From Pseudomonadales bacterium (GTDB lineage Bacteria > Pseudomonadota > Gammaproteobacteria > Pseudomonadales > Pseudohongiellaceae): a stretch of 64,000 bases of DNA. This document shows positions 16,712 to 25,392 of this stretch, piece by piece. The stretch is from positions 1 through 64,000 of the forward strand of contig JACKOK010000007.1 of the NCBI GenBank assembly GCA_024234365.1, written 5' to 3'. The stretch's first letter is position 1. Each line of letters opens with the position of its first letter. Under the pieces are notes generated by a model. The model was not told the DNA's origin, did no database searches, and was given only the letters and a program-made list of their open reading frames with translations. Made by a program: the position numbers and the translations under genes.

Positions 16712-17341
16712 GTGTCGCGTACCCGCATCAAGATCTGTGGCTTGACCCGTGTCGAGGACACGCAACTTGCGTGTGACCTGGGGGCGGATGCCATCGGCCT
16801 GAACTTCTATCCAGGCAGCAAGCGTTTTCTGACGCTGGAGCAGGCCCGTCGCATCCGCGCGTCCATCCCCGCATTTGTCAGTGCGGTGGGGCTCTTCGTG
16901 AACCCGGAACGGAGCGAGGTGGAGTCTGTGTTGGAGGCCCTGCATCTGGATTGTCTGCAGTTTCACGGGGACGAAAGCCCCGGGTTCTGCCGCTCTTTCG
17001 CCCTGCCTTATATGAAGGTGATCCGGGTACGGGAAGGGCTCGATATAAAAGAAGAAATATCAAAATATTCAGATAGTTCTGCAATACTTCTCGACAGTTA
17101 TGACAAGAATGCTTTCGGGGGGACGGGGCTTCGTTTTGACTGGGAAGTGGCCAGACGCTGCGTGCAGGACAAACTGGCCAGAATCGTGTTGGCGGGGGGC
17201 CTGCGGGCTGACAATGTCGCCGCGGCGATTGCGCAGGTACAGCCCTATGCGGTAGATGTCAGCAGTGGCGTGGAGTCCGCGCCAGGGGTGAAGGATACAC
17301 AATGCCTGAAGGCGTTTTTTGACGAGGTGAATCGTGTCTGA
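16712..17341 (+). CDS. trpF: Phosphoribosylanthranilate isomerase
   Basis: TrpF isomerises phosphoribosylanthranilate to CdRP, step three of tryptophan synthesis. The 209-residue TIM barrel has the catalytic Cys in IKICGLTRVED and the catalytic Asp in AVDVSSGVESAPGVKD, which also forms the phosphate site. LQFHGDESP is typical as well. The start is a GTG at 16712. It is a separate monofunctional enzyme, as in Pseudomonas, and not fused to trpC. The region 17041-17100 is strikingly AT-rich compared with the flanks. The end overlaps trpB by 8 bases. Confidence 0.95.
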   Translation: MSRTRIKICGLTRVEDTQLACDLGADAIGLNFYPGSKRFLTLEQARRIRASIPAFVSAVGLFVNPERSEVESVLEALHLDCLQFHGDESPGFCRSFALPYMKVIRVREGLDIKEEISKYSDSSAILLDSYDKNAFGGTGLRFDWEVARRCVQDKLARIVLAGGLRADNVAAAIAQVQPYAVDVSSGVESAPGVKDTQCLKAFFDEVNRV

Positions 17342-18575
17342 AATTTCAGCAACAGGCAGTGACAAGGCGCAGGCGGCTGATCCGTTCTGCGGACCGGACA
17401 GTCACGGCCATTTCGGCCGTTTCGGCGGGGTATTTGTGGGGGAGACCCTGATTGCCGCCGTGGAGGAACTCGATCGGGTCTACTCCCGCATGGCGGCGGA
17501 CAGCGCGTTCTGGGCGGAATTCGACAAGGATCTGAAGTACTACGTTGGTCGCCCTTCGCCGCTGTATTTCGCCGAACGCCTGACAAAACATTATGGTGGG
17601 GCGCAGATCATGCTCAAGCGTGAGGATCTCAACCATACCGGCGCGCACAAGATCAACAACACCATTGGTCAGGCCTTGCTGGCCAAGCATATGGGCAAAC
17701 CCCGCATTATCGCCGAGACCGGCGCCGGGCAGCACGGCGTGGCCAGTGCCACGATTGCCGCTCGTCTGGGGCTGGAGTGCCATGTCTATATGGGCGCCGA
17801 GGACATCAAGCGTCAGTCGGCCAATGTCTATCGCATGAAGCTGCTGGGGGCCCATGTGGTCTCCGTGGAGTCCGGCTCGCGCACTCTGAAGGATGCCATG
17901 AACGAGGCGCTGCGCGACTGGGCCACCAATGTGGACAACACCTATTACATCATTGGCACGGCAGCCGGTCCGCATCCCTATCCCAAGCTGGTGCGGGACT
18001 TTCAGGCGGTCATCGGCCGCGAGGCGCGCCAGCAGTCCCTGGAGCAGTTCGGTCGTTTGCCGGACGCCCTGGTGGCCTGTGTGGGGGGCGGCTCCAATGC
18101 CATCGGCCTGTTCCACCCCTTCCTGCATGACCGCGAGGTGGCGATGTACGGAGTGGAGGCCGGAGGCGATGGTCTGGAAACCGGTCGTCATGCCGCACCG
18201 CTGAGCGCGGGGCGCCCCGGCGTATTGCACGGCAATCGCACCTATCTGATGAGTGATGATGCCGGGCAGATTCTTGAGACCCATTCCGTGTCGGCAGGTC
18301 TGGATTACCCGGGGGTGGGCCCTGAGCACGCCTGGCTGAAGGATATCGGGCGCGTCAACTATGTGGCGGCAACGGACAAGGAGGCCCTGACGGCATTCCG
18401 TGCCCTGACCCGCATGGAGGGCATTATTCCGGCACTGGAATCCAGCCATGCCGTGGCCTATGCCGGCAAGTTGGCCGCCACCATGTCACCGGAGCAGATT
18501 CTGGTGGTCAATCTGTCCGGTCGCGGGGACAAGGACATCCATACCGTCGCCGAGATCGACGGCATTCGCATTTAG
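17334..18575 (+). CDS. trpB: Tryptophan synthase beta chain
   Basis: TrpB condenses indole with serine to tryptophan using pyridoxal phosphate. The 413-residue protein has the PLP Lys106 in NHTGAHKINNT, the GGGSNAIG phosphate-binding loop and the FGRFGGVFVGETL N-terminal block. The RGDKDIHT C-terminus is diagnostic for TrpB1. The start is a GTG at 17334 that overlaps the end of trpF by 8 bases, suggesting translational coupling. trpA follows 14 bases later, so the alpha2beta2 enzyme is encoded as a unit. Confidence 0.97.
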   Translation: MSEISATGSDKAQAADPFCGPDSHGHFGRFGGVFVGETLIAAVEELDRVYSRMAADSAFWAEFDKDLKYYVGRPSPLYFAERLTKHYGGAQIMLKREDLNHTGAHKINNTIGQALLAKHMGKPRIIAETGAGQHGVASATIAARLGLECHVYMGAEDIKRQSANVYRMKLLGAHVVSVESGSRTLKDAMNEALRDWATNVDNTYYIIGTAAGPHPYPKLVRDFQAVIGREARQQSLEQFGRLPDALVACVGGGSNAIGLFHPFLHDREVAMYGVEAGGDGLETGRHAAPLSAGRPGVLHGNRTYLMSDDAGQILETHSVSAGLDYPGVGPEHAWLKDIGRVNYVAATDKEALTAFRALTRMEGIIPALESSHAVAYAGKLAATMSPEQILVVNLSGRGDKDIHTVAEIDGIRI

Positions 18576-18589
18576 GGAGTGCAGCCCTC

Positions 18590-19402
18590 ATGAGTCGTAT
18601 CAGTCAGACCCTTTCCTCCCGCAAGGCCGAAGGCAGAAAAGTGCTGGTGCCGTATCTGGTGGCCGGTGATCCCGACCCGTCCCTGACCGTGCCCCTGATG
18701 CACGCGCTGGTGGCCAGCGGAGCGGACATTATCGAGCTGGGCATGCCCTTCAGTGACCCGTCCTCCGACGGGCCGGTGATTCAGTTGGGTTCCGAGCGTG
18801 CATTGAAAGCGGGGACAACGCTGAAGGATGTGCTGTCTATCGTGGCCCGGTTCCGTGAGAGCGATCAGCAGACACCCGTGGTGCTGATGGGCTATCTCAA
18901 CCCGATAGAAATCATGGGCTATGAGGCCTTTGCCGAGGCCGCCTCGGGGGCGGGTGTGGATGGACTGTTGATTGTCGATCTGCCCGCCAACGAAGGGGAT
19001 GAGTTTTTTGCCGCCGTGCGCCCCAAAGGCCTGGACACCATTTTCCTGGTGGCCCCGACCACCAGTGAAAGCCGTTTGGCCTCGATCTGTGCCTGTTCCA
19101 CCGGGTATCTGTACTATGTGTCCCTGAAAGGGGTCACGGGGGCGGCTATTACCGACAAGGGCGATATTCGCGCTAAGATTGAACACCTGCGCGGGGTGAC
19201 CGATCTGCCCATCGTGGTGGGCTTCGGCATCAAGGGGCCGGAATCCGCCCGGGAAATGGCAGCGATCAGCGACGGTGTTATAGTAGGCAGCGCACTGGTG
19301 GACAGAATCAGCTATCTGCAGCCGGGCAAGCCTTATACCCAGGAACAGATTGGTGAGACCGTCACCCTGATCTCGGAGATACGCGAAGCACTCGACGCCT
19401 GA
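18590..19402 (+). CDS. trpA: Tryptophan synthase alpha chain
   Basis: TrpA cleaves indole-3-glycerol phosphate to indole, which is channelled to TrpB. The 270-residue TIM barrel has VPYLVAGDPDPS, catalytic Glu49 and Asp60 in IELGMPFSDPSSDGP, and the phosphate-binding GFGIKGPESA block. Length is normal. It closes the trpF-trpB-trpA run. accD begins 53 bases downstream without a visible terminator and may be transcribed together with it. Confidence 0.97.
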   Translation: MSRISQTLSSRKAEGRKVLVPYLVAGDPDPSLTVPLMHALVASGADIIELGMPFSDPSSDGPVIQLGSERALKAGTTLKDVLSIVARFRESDQQTPVVLMGYLNPIEIMGYEAFAEAASGAGVDGLLIVDLPANEGDEFFAAVRPKGLDTIFLVAPTTSESRLASICACSTGYLYYVSLKGVTGAAITDKGDIRAKIEHLRGVTDLPIVVGFGIKGPESAREMAAISDGVIVGSALVDRISYLQPGKPYTQEQIGETVTLISEIREALDA

Positions 19403-19455
19403 GGCGCCTGTTTCGTACGCAATTGAAGTTCTAACAGTTTTTATGGGAAGTCTTT

Positions 19456-20328
19456 ATGAGTTGGATTAACAAAATCCTCCCCTCCATCCGCAGCGGCAAC
19501 GGTACTGGCGAAGGCACTGCGGCCAAACAGCGCAACAGTGTCCCCGAAGGGCTGTGGCGCAAATGTCCCCGTTGTGAGGCTGTGCTCTATCGCCCGGACC
19601 TGGAGCGCAATCTGGAAGTCTGTCCCAAATGTGATCATCACATGCGCATTACCGCTCGCCGCCGTCTGGAGCTGTTCCTGGATCCGGAAGGGCAGGTGGA
19701 GCTGTTTGCCGACATGGAACCGGTGGACCTGCTCAAGTTCAAGGACCTGAAAAAATACAAGGACCGCCTCTCGGCCGCGCAGAAGAATACCGGTGAGAAG
19801 GATGCCCTGATCGTGGTTGAGGGCAAGGTGAAGGACGTGGACGTGGTGGTTGCGGCCTTTGAATTCGCTTTCATCGGCGGTTCCATGGGGGCGGTAGTGG
19901 GGGAGAAATTCACCCAGGCGGTTAACACCTGTATCGCCAAGCGTCTGCCCCTGGTCTGTTTCTCTACCAGTGGCGGGGCGCGTATGCAGGAGGCCCTGAT
20001 TTCTCTGATGCAGATGGCCAAAACCTCTGCGGCGCTTGCACGGCTGCGCGAGCATGGCCTGCCCTTCATCTCCGTTCTGGTGGACCCTGTGTATGGCGGG
20101 GTGTCGGCCAGTCTCGCCATGCTTGGCGATATCAACGTGGCAGAACCCAATGCCCTGGTGGGTTTCACCGGCCCCGATGTGATCCGTCAGACCGTGCGGG
20201 TGAAGCTGCCGGAAGGCTTCCAGCGCAGCGAATTCCTGTTGGAGCACGGAGCCATCGACATGATCGTGCATCGCAAGGATCTGCGCGACAAGCTCTCGTC
20301 ACTGCTGGCAAAACTGCTGCATATTTGA
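19456..20328 (+). CDS. accD: Acetyl-CoA carboxylase carboxyltransferase subunit beta
   Basis: AccD with AccA transfers the carboxyl group from carboxybiotin to acetyl-CoA to make malonyl-CoA for fatty acid synthesis. The 290-residue protein has the four-Cys zinc ribbon Cys37, Cys40, Cys56 and Cys59. The carboxyltransferase blocks GGSMGAVVGEKF and STSGGARMQEA follow, and later GFTGPDVIRQTVR. Length is typical. The accD-folC order with the downstream SPOR gene, cvpA and purF is conserved across gammaproteobacteria. Confidence 0.97.
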   Translation: MSWINKILPSIRSGNGTGEGTAAKQRNSVPEGLWRKCPRCEAVLYRPDLERNLEVCPKCDHHMRITARRRLELFLDPEGQVELFADMEPVDLLKFKDLKKYKDRLSAAQKNTGEKDALIVVEGKVKDVDVVVAAFEFAFIGGSMGAVVGEKFTQAVNTCIAKRLPLVCFSTSGGARMQEALISLMQMAKTSAALARLREHGLPFISVLVDPVYGGVSASLAMLGDINVAEPNALVGFTGPDVIRQTVRVKLPEGFQRSEFLLEHGAIDMIVHRKDLRDKLSSLLAKLLHI

Positions 20329-20337
20329 GAGATAAAA

Positions 20338-20358
20338 ATCTATACATATTATATAGAT
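20338..20358 (+). repeat. AT-only hairpin between accD and folC
   Basis: ATCTATA (20338-20344) and TATAGAT (20352-20358) form a 7-bp stem around a 7-base loop in a short AT-rich island. It covers nearly the whole accD-folC gap. It is too AT-rich to be a normal terminator in this genome and could act on translation or RNA processing. Role unknown. Confidence 0.4.
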
Positions 20359-20373
20359 ACCGAGCATACCTAA

Positions 20374-21639
20374 ATGGAACTCTCAGCCTGGCTGGAGCGT
20401 ATTCAGTCCCTTCACCCCAAGGAGATCGAGCTTGGTCTGGACAGGGTGAAGGAGGTCGCACACAGGCTTGGCCTGACGCGTCCCGCCCCGTTTGTTGTCA
20501 CGGTAGCGGGCACGAACGGCAAGGGCTCCACCGTGGCGCTGCTTGCCGCGATAGTGCACGCAGCCGGCTACCGGGTCGGCACCTATACCTCCCCTCATAT
20601 CCGGCGCTTCAATGAGCGCATCTGCATTCTGCAGGACGAGGTCAGTGACCAGTCCCTGTGCGATGCCTTTGCCCGTATCGATGCGGCACGGGCCGAGATT
20701 TCCCTGTCCTATTTCGAGTTCAGTACCCTTGCGGGCCTGCTGCTGCTGGAGCAGGCCGGGCTGGACATCGCCGTGCTGGAGGTGGGGCTGGGAGGGCGCC
20801 TGGATGCAGTGAATATTGTGGATCCGGACCTTGCCATCATCACCAGCATCGGTTTGGACCATCAGGACTGGCTGGGGGATACGCGCGAGGCGATTGCCGT
20901 GGAGAAAGCCGGCATTCTGCGCCAGGGTGTCCCGGCCTTGTGTGGGGATCTGGACCCTCCCCAATCCCTGGTGCAGCTCGCTGCGCAGAAGGGGGTGGCT
21001 CTGCAGGTTCAGGGCCAGGATTACGGGTATCTGGAAGCCGGAGAGACCTGGCAGTGGTGGTACCGGCAGGCGCCGGGACGGGAGCTGGAGATGGAAGCGC
21101 TGCCCATTCCCGGTCTCGATCTGGTGAACGCCGCCACCGTGCTGGCCGCGTTGCAGCATCTGCCGATGAGCATGCCGCGAGCCGCCATTGAGCAGGGTTT
21201 GCTGCATCCCCGGATCGAGGGGCGCTATCAGGGCCTGCCGGGCCCCTGCGAAGGGGTGAGTGTGCGCGTGGACGTGGCTCATAACGGCCATGCCGCGGCG
21301 ATGCTGACGCAGAAGCTGCGCAGGGACCGCAAGGCGGGGCGGATCCGTGGCCGTGTACGCGCCGTGCTGGCCATGATGGGAGACAAGGATCACCTTGCTT
21401 TTCACGCAGCCTTAGAAACTGAGGTCGACTTTTGGTATATTGCCGCATTCGCTGAGCCAAGGTGTCTGGCGGCAGAAAAACTGTATGCCCTGCTGCGTGA
21501 CAGGGGCGCCAGAGTCATGGGGCCCTATGAGAGCGTCGAACAGGCGTACCGGCATGCCTGCCAGGATGCTGATGCAGGAGACCTGATTCTGGGGACAGGT
21601 TCTTTTGTCACTGTCGCCGAACTGATGCGCGCAATCTGA
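20374..21639 (+). CDS. folC: Bifunctional folylpolyglutamate/dihydrofolate synthase
   Basis: FolC adds glutamate to dihydropteroate and further glutamates to folates, using ATP. The 421-residue protein has the Mur-ligase-like P-loop VAGTNGKGSTVALL near residue 45, YTSPHIRRFNERI, and VLEVGLGGRLDAVN. The C-terminal ligase domain contains VDVAHNGHAA. Length is normal. The ATG at 20374 leads directly into a conserved start (SAWLERIQSLHP). It is the second folate gene in the window after folE and belongs to the accD-purF run. Confidence 0.95.
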   Translation: MELSAWLERIQSLHPKEIELGLDRVKEVAHRLGLTRPAPFVVTVAGTNGKGSTVALLAAIVHAAGYRVGTYTSPHIRRFNERICILQDEVSDQSLCDAFARIDAARAEISLSYFEFSTLAGLLLLEQAGLDIAVLEVGLGGRLDAVNIVDPDLAIITSIGLDHQDWLGDTREAIAVEKAGILRQGVPALCGDLDPPQSLVQLAAQKGVALQVQGQDYGYLEAGETWQWWYRQAPGRELEMEALPIPGLDLVNAATVLAALQHLPMSMPRAAIEQGLLHPRIEGRYQGLPGPCEGVSVRVDVAHNGHAAAMLTQKLRRDRKAGRIRGRVRAVLAMMGDKDHLAFHAALETEVDFWYIAAFAEPRCLAAEKLYALLRDRGARVMGPYESVEQAYRHACQDADAGDLILGTGSFVTVAELMRAI

Positions 21640-21715
21640 CAGGCCTGCGCCACAGGCAAATCCGCTGCAGCTCGTATGACGCAGCCCACCGTCATCTGAA
21701 AGAGGCACTACTGGT

Positions 21716-22309
21716 TTGGACCAGAGCACTAAACAACGCGTTGTCGGCATCGTGGTGGTCGTCATTGCTGCCGCCGTCATATTGCCGGTCCTGTTCGACG
21801 GTCAAGGCAGTTACGAGCTCCCGCTGGAGAGCCGGATTCCGGAACCCGTTGCGTTTCCCACCCCTCCCCGAATCATTCCCGAACGCCCCGTGATTACGGC
21901 AGATACGCCTGCCATTCGTGTGGACGCCGCATCAACAGATCAGCCATCCGTGGAGCCGGAGGCGCCAGCGGCAAGTGTTCAGACTGCTCCCGAGCCTGCC
22001 ACCGCTGTGGAAGCACCGGTAGCGGTAGCAGAAGCACCGCAGCTGGACCCCAATGGCCTGCCTCAGGGCTGGAGTGTGCGTCTGGCCTCGTTTTCCAACC
22101 AGGCCAATGCCCGCAATCTGCTCGAACGCCTGCAGAGCCGTGGCCACCGTGCCTATATCCGTGAAATCAGCTCCTCCCAGGGGGCGTTGATGGCGGTATT
22201 CGTCGGGCCGGGAGTGGATCGCGCCTCGATGCAGCGCTTGCAGCAGCAGTTGCAGGAGGAGTTCCAGTTATCGGGCATCGTCGTGCGTTACGAGATCGAG
22301 GAATTATGA
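21716..22309 (+). CDS. dedD: SPOR-domain cell-division protein (DedD-like)
   Basis: DedD-type proteins sit in the inner membrane and bind denuded septal peptidoglycan through a SPOR domain. The 197-residue protein has a short cytoplasmic part, one membrane helix (about residues 9-25, GIVVVVIAAAVILPVLF) and a Pro/Ala/Glu-rich periplasmic linker. The SPOR domain at about 116-195 reads GWSVRLASFSNQANARNLLERL at its start. The start is a TTG at 21716, giving MDQSTKQRVVG, the usual family start. The location between folC and cvpA is the standard dedD locus. Confidence 0.88.
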   Translation: MDQSTKQRVVGIVVVVIAAAVILPVLFDGQGSYELPLESRIPEPVAFPTPPRIIPERPVITADTPAIRVDAASTDQPSVEPEAPAASVQTAPEPATAVEAPVAVAEAPQLDPNGLPQGWSVRLASFSNQANARNLLERLQSRGHRAYIREISSSQGALMAVFVGPGVDRASMQRLQQQLQEEFQLSGIVVRYEIEEL

Positions 22310-22346
22310 GGCCATCAGGGGCAACGGCGCCGACGGGGGGGCAGGT

Positions 22347-22850
22347 ATGACACTGGACGGAGTGGACGTTGTCATTCTGATTGTCACTGCCGTTTCCTGC
22401 CTGTTTGGCCTGTGGCGCGGGTTTGTGCGCGAGGTATTGTCGCTGCTGGCCTGGATTGCCGCCCTGATCGTCGCGCGGCTGTATAGCGAGGCCTTTGGCC
22501 CCATGCTGGGCAGCTGGATTGCCAGTGAAAACATGCAGACGGTGTTTGCCTTCGCCGTTCTGTTTGTGGCCACGCTGCTCGCCGGGGCCCTGGTCAATCA
22601 TCTGGTGGGGAAGCTGATTGATATTGCCGGTCTGAAACTGACCGATCGTCTGCTGGGCGGAGTGTTCGGCATTGCCCGCAGCGTTGTGATTCTCATGGTA
22701 TTTATTTATTTCGGCACCAGTTTCTTCTCGACGGAACGCTGGTGGGTGGAGTCCCGGCTGATTCCCTACGGGGTCGAGCTGCTGGAATTAACGCGTGTGT
22801 ACGTGATGGACGCAGGTCAGGTCACGGAGGAAAACCGTTTGCCCCTGTGA
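22347..22850 (+). CDS. cvpA: CvpA family membrane protein
   Basis: CvpA is an inner-membrane protein linked genetically to colicin V production and envelope stress tolerance. Its molecular role is not settled. The 167-residue protein has four predicted hydrophobic segments (about 5-22, 27-45, 63-85 and 103-122). It carries the family blocks VDVVILIVTAVSCLFGLWRG and GFVREVLSLLAW. It lies 37 bases after the SPOR gene and 53 bases before purF, the classical cvpA-purF pair. Confidence 0.93.
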   Translation: MTLDGVDVVILIVTAVSCLFGLWRGFVREVLSLLAWIAALIVARLYSEAFGPMLGSWIASENMQTVFAFAVLFVATLLAGALVNHLVGKLIDIAGLKLTDRLLGGVFGIARSVVILMVFIYFGTSFFSTERWWVESRLIPYGVELLELTRVYVMDAGQVTEENRLPL

Positions 22851-22903
22851 AGAGCGCGAGGCGCGGGGGGAAACCGATTGTTGAAACTTACGGAGTGTGT
22901 TGA

Positions 22904-24418
22904 ATGTGCGGTTTAGTGGGTGTCGTTGGCAAATCAGATGTTGCTGTTTGTTTGTATGACACATTGACGGTTTTACAGCATCGTGGTCAGGATGCCGCAG
23001 GTATCGCGACCAGCGATGGTGGCAAACTGAATCTGCGGAAGGACAACGGGCTGGTGAAAGATGTCTTCCGTACCCGTCACATGGAACGGCTGTCCGGGCG
23101 CATGGGAATCGGCCATGTGCGTTACCCCACGGCGGGCAGCTCCAGCCCAGCGCTGGCACAACCCTTTTATGTGAACTCTCCCTATGGGCTCAGCCTGGCG
23201 CATAACGGCAACCTGACCAATTCCCAGGAGTTGAGCCGGGACCTGTATAAAGAAGACCTACGCCACATCAACACGGACTCGGATTCCGAGGTGCTGCTGA
23301 ATGTGTTCGCGCACGAGTTGCAGATGCTGGCCAAGATCGAACCGACCGCCGAAGATGTATTCACGGCGGTGCGCGGTGTGCATCGCCGTTGCAGGGGAGG
23401 CTATGCGGCCCTGGTCATGCTGGGTGGCTATGGCATTGTCGGTTTCCGTGACCGCAACGGCATTCGTCCACTGGTCTTTGGCAAGCGCGAAAGCAATGGT
23501 TTTACCGAATACATGCTGGCCTCCGAGAGCGTGGCGCTGGACTCCCAGGGCTTCACGCTGATTCGTGATGTGGCGCCCGGTGAAGCGGTTTATGTGGACA
23601 TCCAGGGGCAGTTGCATACCCGTGTTTGCGCCGGCCCGGCGGAATACACTCCCTGCATCTTTGAACACGTCTATTTTGCCCGCCCGGATTCGCTGATGGA
23701 TGGTATCTCCGTCTACAAGGCCAGGCTGCGCATGGGCGAGAAGCTGGCAGACAAGGTCAAGCGCCTGCGGCCCGATCACGATATTGATGTGGTTATCCCG
23801 ATTCCCGATACCTCCCGCACCTCGGCACTGGAACTGGCCAATCGTCTGGGGGTGAAATACCGCGAGGGTTTCGTCAAAAACCGCTATATTGGCCGTACGT
23901 TCATCATGCCGGGGCAGAGCCAGCGCAAGAAATCTGTGCGTCAGAAGCTCAATGCCATCGAACTGGAGTTTCGTGGCAAGAACGTGTTGCTGGTGGATGA
24001 CTCGATTGTGCGCGGAACCACCTGCAAGCAGATCATCCAGATGGCTCGTGATGCCGGTGCGGCCAAGGTGTATTTTGCCTCGGCAGCGCCAGCGGTGCGC
24101 TACCCGAATGTGTACGGCATCGATATGCCGGCGGCTTCCGAACTGATAGCCCATGGTCGTACGGATGAAGAGGTGCAGGAGCTGATCGGTGCGGACTGGC
24201 TGGTCTTCCAGGACCTGTCGGACCTGATTGCTGCCTCCTCTGAAGGCAATCCGGACATCAACCGGTTTGAATGTTCTGTATTCGACGGTCAATACATTAC
24301 CGGGGATGTAGATGAAAAATATCTCAAAAGGCTTGAAGATTGTCGCAATGATGCCGCTAAACGTATGAACAAGAAATCAGGTGACAAGGTTCTCAAGGCT
24401 GTGGGAGGTAAAGGCTGA
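22904..24418 (+). CDS. purF: Amidophosphoribosyltransferase
   Basis: PurF makes 5-phosphoribosylamine from PRPP and glutamine, the committing step of purine synthesis. The 504-residue protein starts MCGLVGVVG, so Cys2 becomes the N-terminal nucleophile of the glutaminase domain. The phosphoribosyltransferase half carries the PRPP motif VLLVDDSIVRGTTCK and the block FVKNRYIGRTFI. Length matches gammaproteobacterial PurF. I saw no clear PurR operator before cvpA or purF. In Pseudomonas a sulfhydrylase gene follows; here a MoxR module does. Confidence 0.97.
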   Translation: MCGLVGVVGKSDVAVCLYDTLTVLQHRGQDAAGIATSDGGKLNLRKDNGLVKDVFRTRHMERLSGRMGIGHVRYPTAGSSSPALAQPFYVNSPYGLSLAHNGNLTNSQELSRDLYKEDLRHINTDSDSEVLLNVFAHELQMLAKIEPTAEDVFTAVRGVHRRCRGGYAALVMLGGYGIVGFRDRNGIRPLVFGKRESNGFTEYMLASESVALDSQGFTLIRDVAPGEAVYVDIQGQLHTRVCAGPAEYTPCIFEHVYFARPDSLMDGISVYKARLRMGEKLADKVKRLRPDHDIDVVIPIPDTSRTSALELANRLGVKYREGFVKNRYIGRTFIMPGQSQRKKSVRQKLNAIELEFRGKNVLLVDDSIVRGTTCKQIIQMARDAGAAKVYFASAAPAVRYPNVYGIDMPAASELIAHGRTDEEVQELIGADWLVFQDLSDLIAASSEGNPDINRFECSVFDGQYITGDVDEKYLKRLEDCRNDAAKRMNKKSGDKVLKAVGGKG

Positions 24419-24466
24419 GAGAGCACGGAGGTCACTCCACCGGAATTCGCCAGAGCAGGGAGTGTT

Positions 24467-25387
24467 ATGCAGGACAGGATTCAGGCAGCGGTCGATGAGA
24501 TCGGCCAGGTACTGCTGGGAAAGGAACAACAGATTCGTCTTGCACTATGCTGCCTGCTGGCAGGCGGACATCTGTTGATCGAGGACCTTCCCGGTATGGG
24601 CAAGACGACCCTGGCCCATGCGCTGGCCCGGGTTTTCGGCCTCGATTTCAACCGTATCCAGTTCACCAGCGACCTGCTGCCTGCGGACATTCTGGGTGTT
24701 TCCATCTTCGACCAGCCCAATGCCTGTTTCACCTTCCATCCAGGGCCGATATTCAGCCAGTTGATTCTGGCAGACGAGATCAACCGGGCGACGCCCAAAA
24801 CCCAGAGTGCCCTGCTGGAAGCGATGGAGGAGGGGCAGGTATCCGTCGAGGGAGAAACACGCCCGCTGCCTGCTCCGTTCTTCGTTATCGCCACCCAGAA
24901 CCCGGTGAGCCTCGCCGGAACCTTTCCCTTGCCCGAGTCCCAACTCGACCGCTTTCTGATGCGCATCGGCATTGGTTATCCAGACCCCAAGGCAGAGCGT
25001 GAGCTGCTGGAACGGGGTGTGGAGCCGGAGCAGGCCAGGCTTGTCCGGCAAAGCCTGGGGCTGGAGGATCTGGTTGCAATGCGCAAGGCGGCCGGGAGTG
25101 TCAGGCTGAGCCCGCTGTTGCTGGATTATGTGCAGCGCCTTATTGCCTATACCCGGGACAATGAACACTTCCGCTTCGGCCTGTCGCCGCGTGGCAGTAT
25201 CGCCGTGGTGCGTGCGGCGCGGACCTGGGCCTATATGGAGGGGCGGGATCATGCTCTGCCTGAGGACGTGCAGGCTGTACTGCCGGCCGTGGTGGAGCAT
25301 CGTCTGCGGGTGGGGGTGGAAGCGGAGGGGCGCAGTGCTCCGGCTCTCGTCCAGCGTCTGCTCAGTGAGGTAGATGTCTTCCGGTAG
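24467..25387 (+). CDS. MoxR-type AAA+ ATPase (module 1)
   Basis: MoxR ATPases are chaperone-like AAA+ proteins that usually work with VWA and DUF58 partners in assembling or activating other complexes. The 306-residue protein has Walker A GMGKTTLAHALA near residue 45, Walker B LILADEINRATPKTQSALLEAMEE and the sensor ATQNPV. The C-terminal lid contains LSPRGSIAVVRAARTWA. It begins the + strand unit MoxR-DUF58-TgpA, with 5 bases before the DUF58 gene. It is paralogous to the MoxR gene at 35040-35999, with moderate similarity across the motifs. Confidence 0.92.
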   Translation: MQDRIQAAVDEIGQVLLGKEQQIRLALCCLLAGGHLLIEDLPGMGKTTLAHALARVFGLDFNRIQFTSDLLPADILGVSIFDQPNACFTFHPGPIFSQLILADEINRATPKTQSALLEAMEEGQVSVEGETRPLPAPFFVIATQNPVSLAGTFPLPESQLDRFLMRIGIGYPDPKAERELLERGVEPEQARLVRQSLGLEDLVAMRKAAGSVRLSPLLLDYVQRLIAYTRDNEHFRFGLSPRGSIAVVRAARTWAYMEGRDHALPEDVQAVLPAVVEHRLRVGVEAEGRSAPALVQRLLSEVDVFR

Positions 25388-25392
25388 CTGCC

